Below, piece by piece: positions 60,351-64,000 of a DNA stretch of 64,000 nucleotides. Source of the stretch: Halobacillus sp. A1 (lineage in GTDB: Bacteria > Bacillota > Bacilli > Bacillales > Halobacillaceae). The notes under the pieces were generated by a model. It was given only the letters and a program-made list of their open reading frames with translations. It made no database searches and was not told the DNA's origin. Position 1 is the stretch's first letter, and each line of letters opens with the position of its first letter. Location: NCBI RefSeq assembly GCF_024189295.1, contig NZ_JAIZEN010000008.1, positions 62,001-126,000 of the forward strand, given 5' to 3'. The position numbers and the translations under genes were made by a program.

Positions 60351-60938
60351 TTATTGATTAGCCAGAATTTCAGCGTCTTCTATAATCTTTTCAAAAGGTA
60401 CATTGGTATCGCCTTTATAACTTTTCATGACCTGATTATTTTTATCCATAAGGAAGAAAGAAGTTCCGTGGTTAACTTGCTCAGCTCCTTCAGGTTTCTG
60501 CACGATGGTTCTGAAGCTTTCCTGTCCGTAGGTTTCGATTTCTTCTTGTGAGTATCCAGTGATGAAGGACCAATTATCAAAATCGGCTTCCTGGGCCGAA
60601 GCGAATTCTTCAAGTTTTTCCGGAGTATCAACTTCAGGGTCTACGCTGAAGGAAACAATCTCGACTTCAATGTCTTCTTCTTTCAATTCTTCCTGTAAGT
60701 TCGCCATATTCCTTGTCATTGGAGGGCAGACCGTATCGCAAGACGTGAAAATGAAGTTGGCGAGCCATACATCACCTTCCATTTCATCGACAGAAAATTC
60801 TTCGCCAGCTTGCGTAGTTCCGGACAAGTTGTCAATTTCCCATTCTAACGGATCCTCTAATTCTTTTTCACCGCAGGCTGCCAGAATAAGTGTAAGTATG
60901 ATGAGTGAGAAAAATATGTATAATCTTTTATGACGCAT
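60351..60938 (-). CDS. SCO1/SenC-family copper chaperone lipoprotein
   Basis: A 195-residue lipoprotein (lipobox LAAC) with thioredoxin fold and the SCO1 copper site: CxxxC in FTSCDTVCPPMT and the distal His in NHGTSFFLM. It would mature the CuA centre of cytochrome c oxidase at the outer membrane face, as Bacillus YpmQ/BsSco does. No oxidase genes are adjacent. AAGGAGCTC precedes the ATG. Confidence 0.92.
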   Translation of the reverse strand: MRHKRLYIFFSLIILTLILAACGEKELEDPLEWEIDNLSGTTQAGEEFSVDEMEGDVWLANFIFTSCDTVCPPMTRNMANLQEELKEEDIEVEIVSFSVDPEVDTPEKLEEFASAQEADFDNWSFITGYSQEEIETYGQESFRTIVQKPEGAEQVNHGTSFFLMDKNNQVMKSYKGDTNVPFEKIIEDAEILANQ

Positions 60939-61108
60939 GGTGAGCTCCTTCCATTTCTGTGTATCTCTATATAGTTTACGACTGTCTTGAGTAAGGTGTC
61001 AATTTGCCAGGTCCAACAAAAATTATGTTAGAAGTTCGCTTTAAATACGAATGTGGAGGATAGATAAGGAAACACTAGGCATCTAGATAAGAAATTAGGG
61101 GGATGTCT

Positions 61109-61882
61109 ATGCCTTTTTACATGAATGAAGATGGTCAGCGATTATTTTTTGAAGACTGTGGTACAGGGAGCATCATTCTATTTATCCACCCCCCTGGGAT
61201 GGGGCGGAAGGCTTTTTTACAGCAGCATGAGTTAGCGGAACAGTTCCGTATCATAGTGCCTGATTTAAGCGGGCATGGGGACTCAGACGCCGTAAACCTT
61301 TCACCAACGATCGAGCATTATGCAGAAGAAATAAGACACTTGGTCGATTATTTGAAAGTAGACCAAGTGTTTGTATTTGGTTACTCGGCCGGAGGTTCTG
61401 TAGCTCAGCAATTTGCGTTAAGGTATCCAGAGAAGGTGAAAGGGCTGATTCTTGCGGGGGCTTTTCCTAAAGTCGACACTATGATACTTAAGTTTGAATT
61501 CAAAGCCGGGATGAGCCGTTTAAAACAAGAAGCGCGCTCCCTCGCAAAAATCATTGCAGCCTCCCATTTTAAAGAGCCGGAGATCAGGCTGGAGGTCGAG
61601 GAGCATATGATGAAATCAGATCGAATGGTATGGCATCAATTTTATAAGAATGCCTATCATTATGATTGTACGAGCCGATTGGATGAATTAGTCATGCCTG
61701 TGCTGCTTTTATACGGTACGCGTCCGCCATGGATCAACAAACATTTAAAGTATTACCGTGTGCTGCCCAAAGCCTCTCTTGTCGTAGTGGACCATGCTTC
61801 TCACCAAATTCCTGCCACTCATGCTCCTGTCGTCAACCAGGCAGTCAGGGAGTTTTTTAATAGGACGTTTATGAAAAAATAA
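61109..61882 (+). CDS. Alpha/beta hydrolase
   Basis: A 257-residue alpha/beta hydrolase: oxyanion segment FIHPPGMGRK, DLSGHGDSD, nucleophile elbow GYSAGG, and catalytic His in VVDHASHQIPATHAP. A short cap-domain region (about 130-185). The substrate is unknown. I prefer the ATG at 61109, seven bases behind AGGGGG, over the one at 61103. Confidence 0.85.
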   Translation: MPFYMNEDGQRLFFEDCGTGSIILFIHPPGMGRKAFLQQHELAEQFRIIVPDLSGHGDSDAVNLSPTIEHYAEEIRHLVDYLKVDQVFVFGYSAGGSVAQQFALRYPEKVKGLILAGAFPKVDTMILKFEFKAGMSRLKQEARSLAKIIAASHFKEPEIRLEVEEHMMKSDRMVWHQFYKNAYHYDCTSRLDELVMPVLLLYGTRPPWINKHLKYYRVLPKASLVVVDHASHQIPATHAPVVNQAVREFFNRTFMKK

Positions 61883-61885
61883 AGG

Positions 61886-61931
61886 AGCAGACCTTAAAGT
61901 TTATTTCTTAACTTTTATGGTCTGCTTTGTT
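61886..61931 (+). terminator. Terminator of the hydrolase gene
   Basis: Long stem agcagacc...ggtctgct extended by ttaaagtt/aactttta, followed by TTTGTTT. Confidence 0.8.
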
Positions 61932-62062
61932 TATTAAAGGCTAGGTTCAATCATGGCCCCTTGCGATTGTAAGGATAAGGAAACGACGAGAATCCCGCAG
62001 TAAAGAGAATTGTTCCGAACCTCATGTTTTATAAGGCTGTGAGGCCCATTTGGTCAAATCCT

Positions 62063-63463
62063 TTATTCCGTTAAATCGACAGTTTCTTGGAAATCCACCT
62101 TTTGAGACGCCTGGAGTTGAGGCATCTCTATAGTAATCATATTACTGTCCTGAAGGGAAGAAGTGGACAGGCTAAGGACCGTATTGCCATTATTTATACC
62201 GCCTCCCGCTCCCATGATTTCTTCTCCGTCCTCATTAACCGCTATAAACGGTTCGTATTGCATGGCAGATGCGGGAGTACGCATAAGGTTTGGACTTAAT
62301 GTGAGAGTGTGGTCACCCGGTTTCGGCTCAAATCCCAGGTGGATTTCCATCCCCATGGAAGGGTCATACACTTTTTGCTCTAGATCAATGTCTGTATTTA
62401 ATTTTTCGGAAGTTTTTTCGTTTACATCCACAATTACTCGTTCCCGTTCCTCCCCGACTTCTTCTTCATAATCACTGACGTCCACATCAAAAGATAAATC
62501 TTCATCTGTTAAAAGCGAGACGGATTCAATGTCAATGTCCAAAGATTCCGGGTCTTCATCATAAGGAGTAAATTGAGCTTCATATACATCAGGTTGTCCT
62601 TCGACAGGATGAAGATAGGAAATTTCTGTGCTTGTATTTTCATCACTCACGCTGCCTGTCAGATTGCTTACTTCATGCTCATCATGTGTGATCTCTAACG
62701 TGATTTTATTCGAAGTAATCCCTAAAGCCACGTCTATTGGTTTGATCGTTAGGCCGCTTTTTTCATATACATCATTAAAATCTGCAGTTTGTCTGATTTC
62801 TTGATCTTTTTCATATGTATAAGTCAATGGTTCTTCATCGGTAATTTCGCTCGTATTGTCCATGCTGATACGGAAAGAAGTAGGAATCGTTTCGTTTATT
62901 TCCATATCCATAGGTTCCTTTTGTTCAAGCGGTGGCATGACTAGAACGCCATATAATTTTCCATCATAACTCATCAGCCCGTCATTGGATTCGTTAGATT
63001 GGAATGGGGAATGTGATTGTCTCGTCATATTTCCTTCTTCAGGATTTACGTTGACACTTGAAATATCAAATAGAGGAGAGGTTTGTAAGTTATCTTTGTC
63101 TTCGAAAACTTTCAAGTCCACGGAGTAATACATGAACACTTGATATTGGGAGTGCCATATCTCATCAATGGTCAATTCACCTTCATGACCGGGGATTTCA
63201 TAGGATTGTCCTGGGGATTGGATGATTTCCAACTCCTTGGCTTTCCTATAGCCTGGACTTTGCATATTGTAAAAGTTATCGATTGTTTCCCTGCTTTCAG
63301 CTCTAGTCACATTTTGGGGAAGTTCGAGTTCTTCAGCAGTTGGGTTTTGAAAAACTTCTAATTTTTCCGTCGCATTGTCTTCATCGCTCATACTCCACTG
63401 GACGGCTGCAGCGAAAATAACGAGGAGAAATACTAGTCCGATCCATTTTCCTTTCTTTTTCAT
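62063..63463 (-). CDS. Membrane-anchored extracytoplasmic protein of unknown function
   Basis: A 466-residue protein with an N-terminal membrane anchor (IGLVFLLVIFAAAVQW) and a long, very acidic extracytoplasmic part with beta-rich character (ELTIDEIWHSQYQVFMYYSVDLKVFED, TSFRISMDNTSEITDE, KSGLTIKPIDVALGITSNKITLEI). The acidity fits surface proteins of halophiles. No conserved domain is recognised; weak likeness to DUF4179/anti-sigma extracytoplasmic folds. AAAGGAAGCGG precedes the ATG. Confidence 0.65.
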   Translation of the reverse strand: MKKKGKWIGLVFLLVIFAAAVQWSMSDEDNATEKLEVFQNPTAEELELPQNVTRAESRETIDNFYNMQSPGYRKAKELEIIQSPGQSYEIPGHEGELTIDEIWHSQYQVFMYYSVDLKVFEDKDNLQTSPLFDISSVNVNPEEGNMTRQSHSPFQSNESNDGLMSYDGKLYGVLVMPPLEQKEPMDMEINETIPTSFRISMDNTSEITDEEPLTYTYEKDQEIRQTADFNDVYEKSGLTIKPIDVALGITSNKITLEITHDEHEVSNLTGSVSDENTSTEISYLHPVEGQPDVYEAQFTPYDEDPESLDIDIESVSLLTDEDLSFDVDVSDYEEEVGEERERVIVDVNEKTSEKLNTDIDLEQKVYDPSMGMEIHLGFEPKPGDHTLTLSPNLMRTPASAMQYEPFIAVNEDGEEIMGAGGGINNGNTVLSLSTSSLQDSNMITIEMPQLQASQKVDFQETVDLTE

Positions 63464-63531
63464 CTATCCGCTTCCTTTCTTGAAAATAATGGGTTCCTCT
63501 TTAATAGAAGCATAGCAGATTTTTTACAAGT

Positions 63532-63566
63532 AAAAAACGCACGATCGGAATTTAGTCATCGTGCGT
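63532..63566 (-). terminator. Terminator of the 51-residue acidic gene
   Basis: Perfect nine-bp stem acgcacgat/atcgtgcgt and a minus-strand run of T, 17 bp behind the stop. Confidence 0.9.
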
Positions 63567-63582
63567 GCAATTAGTTATAGAG

Positions 63583-63738
63583 TTAATCGTCATAGTGATT
63601 GAACATTGCTTCTCCTTCCTTTTCAGTGTCCTCACCTTCCTTGTTATCTGAAAAAGCCTGGTTGAATTTTACGGGATGGGATAATAATTCAGCTGCTTCA
63701 TTAGTAATAGTATGTTTTTTGTTTTTGTCATCATTCAA
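63583..63738 (-). CDS. Small acidic protein, 51 residues
   Basis: MNDDKNKKHT...MFNHYDD, started from TTG behind GGGGGTGATTTT and closed by a perfect terminator. Hydrophilic, with about fifteen Asp/Glu and no membrane segment. No family recognised. Probably a real gene because ribosome site, frame and terminator agree. Confidence 0.65.
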   Translation of the reverse strand: MNDDKNKKHTITNEAAELLSHPVKFNQAFSDNKEGEDTEKEGEAMFNHYDD

Positions 63739-63786
63739 AAAATCACCCCCTTCGTCTGCTTAGTATTTCTATTCTGAAAGCTTTAT

Positions 63787-64000
63787 ATTAAACGTCGTTG
63801 CTGTTTTTTTATAAACAGTTACTCTGCAATATGGCAGGATTGCGGAAGACTTGGCTTCGAGATCACCGGGATTCATTGCCAGGTTGCCAGTCAGGGGGGG
63901 AGCTACTCGCTTTCCTGTGGGGGAACTGGCAAGCTTCCTCGGGCTAAAGCCCTGTGGGATCTCGCCTACCTCCTTCTCCCAGTCTTACACTTATATTAAT
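63787..64000. repeat. Nested inverted repeat, cut by the window end
   Basis: A left terminal end (attaaacgtcgttgctg), the tgcaatatggcaggattgcgg and cttcgagatcaccggg segments, arm ggggggag, and the core CTCGCTTTCCTGTGGG...GGCAAGCTTCCTCGGGC...TGTGGGATCTCGCC. The right part continues beyond the window. Confidence 0.8.

Overview
The window looks like a chromosomal segment of a moderately halophilic, aerobic member of the Bacillaceae (Halobacillus, Pontibacillus or Virgibacillus-like; inference, no rRNA present). Supporting signs are strong GGAGG-type ribosome binding sites, Fur, CcpA (cre) and SigB-like sites, typical Bacillus families (bacilliredoxin, YpuA-like DUF1002, YtvA, YpgR-like HEAT protein, AI-2E exporter) and very acidic secreted proteins. 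I saw no tRNA, rRNA, CRISPR array, prophage or replication origin.

Layout. 0-8 kb: flavin reductase-like protein, PCYCGC lipoprotein, acetolactate-synthase-like enzyme next to a GAF-GAF-PAS-GGDEF-EAL protein, and a PadR-ChrA pair. 8-12.7 kb: a Fur-controlled hydroxamate-siderophore uptake cluster (binding lipoprotein, two FecCD permeases, ferredoxin-NADP reductase-like flavoprotein). 12.7-23.4 kb: glutaminase, cytochrome bd-type oxidase (cydAB), a methyltransferase broken by one in-frame TAG, a KtrB-type potassium channel subunit, a secreted glycoamylase-like protein behind a cre-controlled promoter, and bacilliredoxin. 23.6-29.4 kb: a giant polytopic membrane protein and an ABC-2 exporter. 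29.7-31.7 kb: a SAM-I riboswitch in front of a dimethylsulfone monooxygenase (sfnG) and an FMN reductase. 32-44.9 kb: formate/nitrite-type channel, MerR regulator with its own 19-bp-spacer promoter, glcDF, a MurE paralogue with an altered substrate motif, SDR, ThiF/MoeB and several very small genes. 45-47.5 kb: repeats and an IS110/IS1111-type insertion sequence. 47.7-63.7 kb: YeiH with a divergent LysR, MFS with a divergent LysR, YtvA photoreceptor, acyl-CoA dehydrogenase, DJ-1/PfpI, DoxX, DUF1002, an RRNPP-type XRE-TPR regulator divergent from an ECF sigma factor, SCO1, alpha/beta hydrolase and unknown secreted proteins.

The most striking structure is not a gene. At least fifteen intergenic segments carry whole or broken copies of a 150-300 bp nested inverted repeat. 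A fairly constant core (CTCGCTTTCC...GGTGAGCTTCCT...GGGATCTCACC...CAGGAGTCTC) sits inside inverted arms whose sequence differs between copies but stays complementary within a copy; many copies also have TTTCGAGA/TCTCGAAA outer arms and about 22-bp terminal inverted repeats. One copy is split by the IS110-type element, so the empty target site and an AG dinucleotide core can be read directly. Two copies are chimeras whose arms come from different subtypes, and one lies between a catabolite-controlled promoter and its gene.

Functionally the genes suggest a marine or saline lifestyle: organosulfur scavenging under SAM control, hydroxamate iron uptake under Fur control, potassium uptake, alternative oxidase, blue-light/stress sensing and redox repair.
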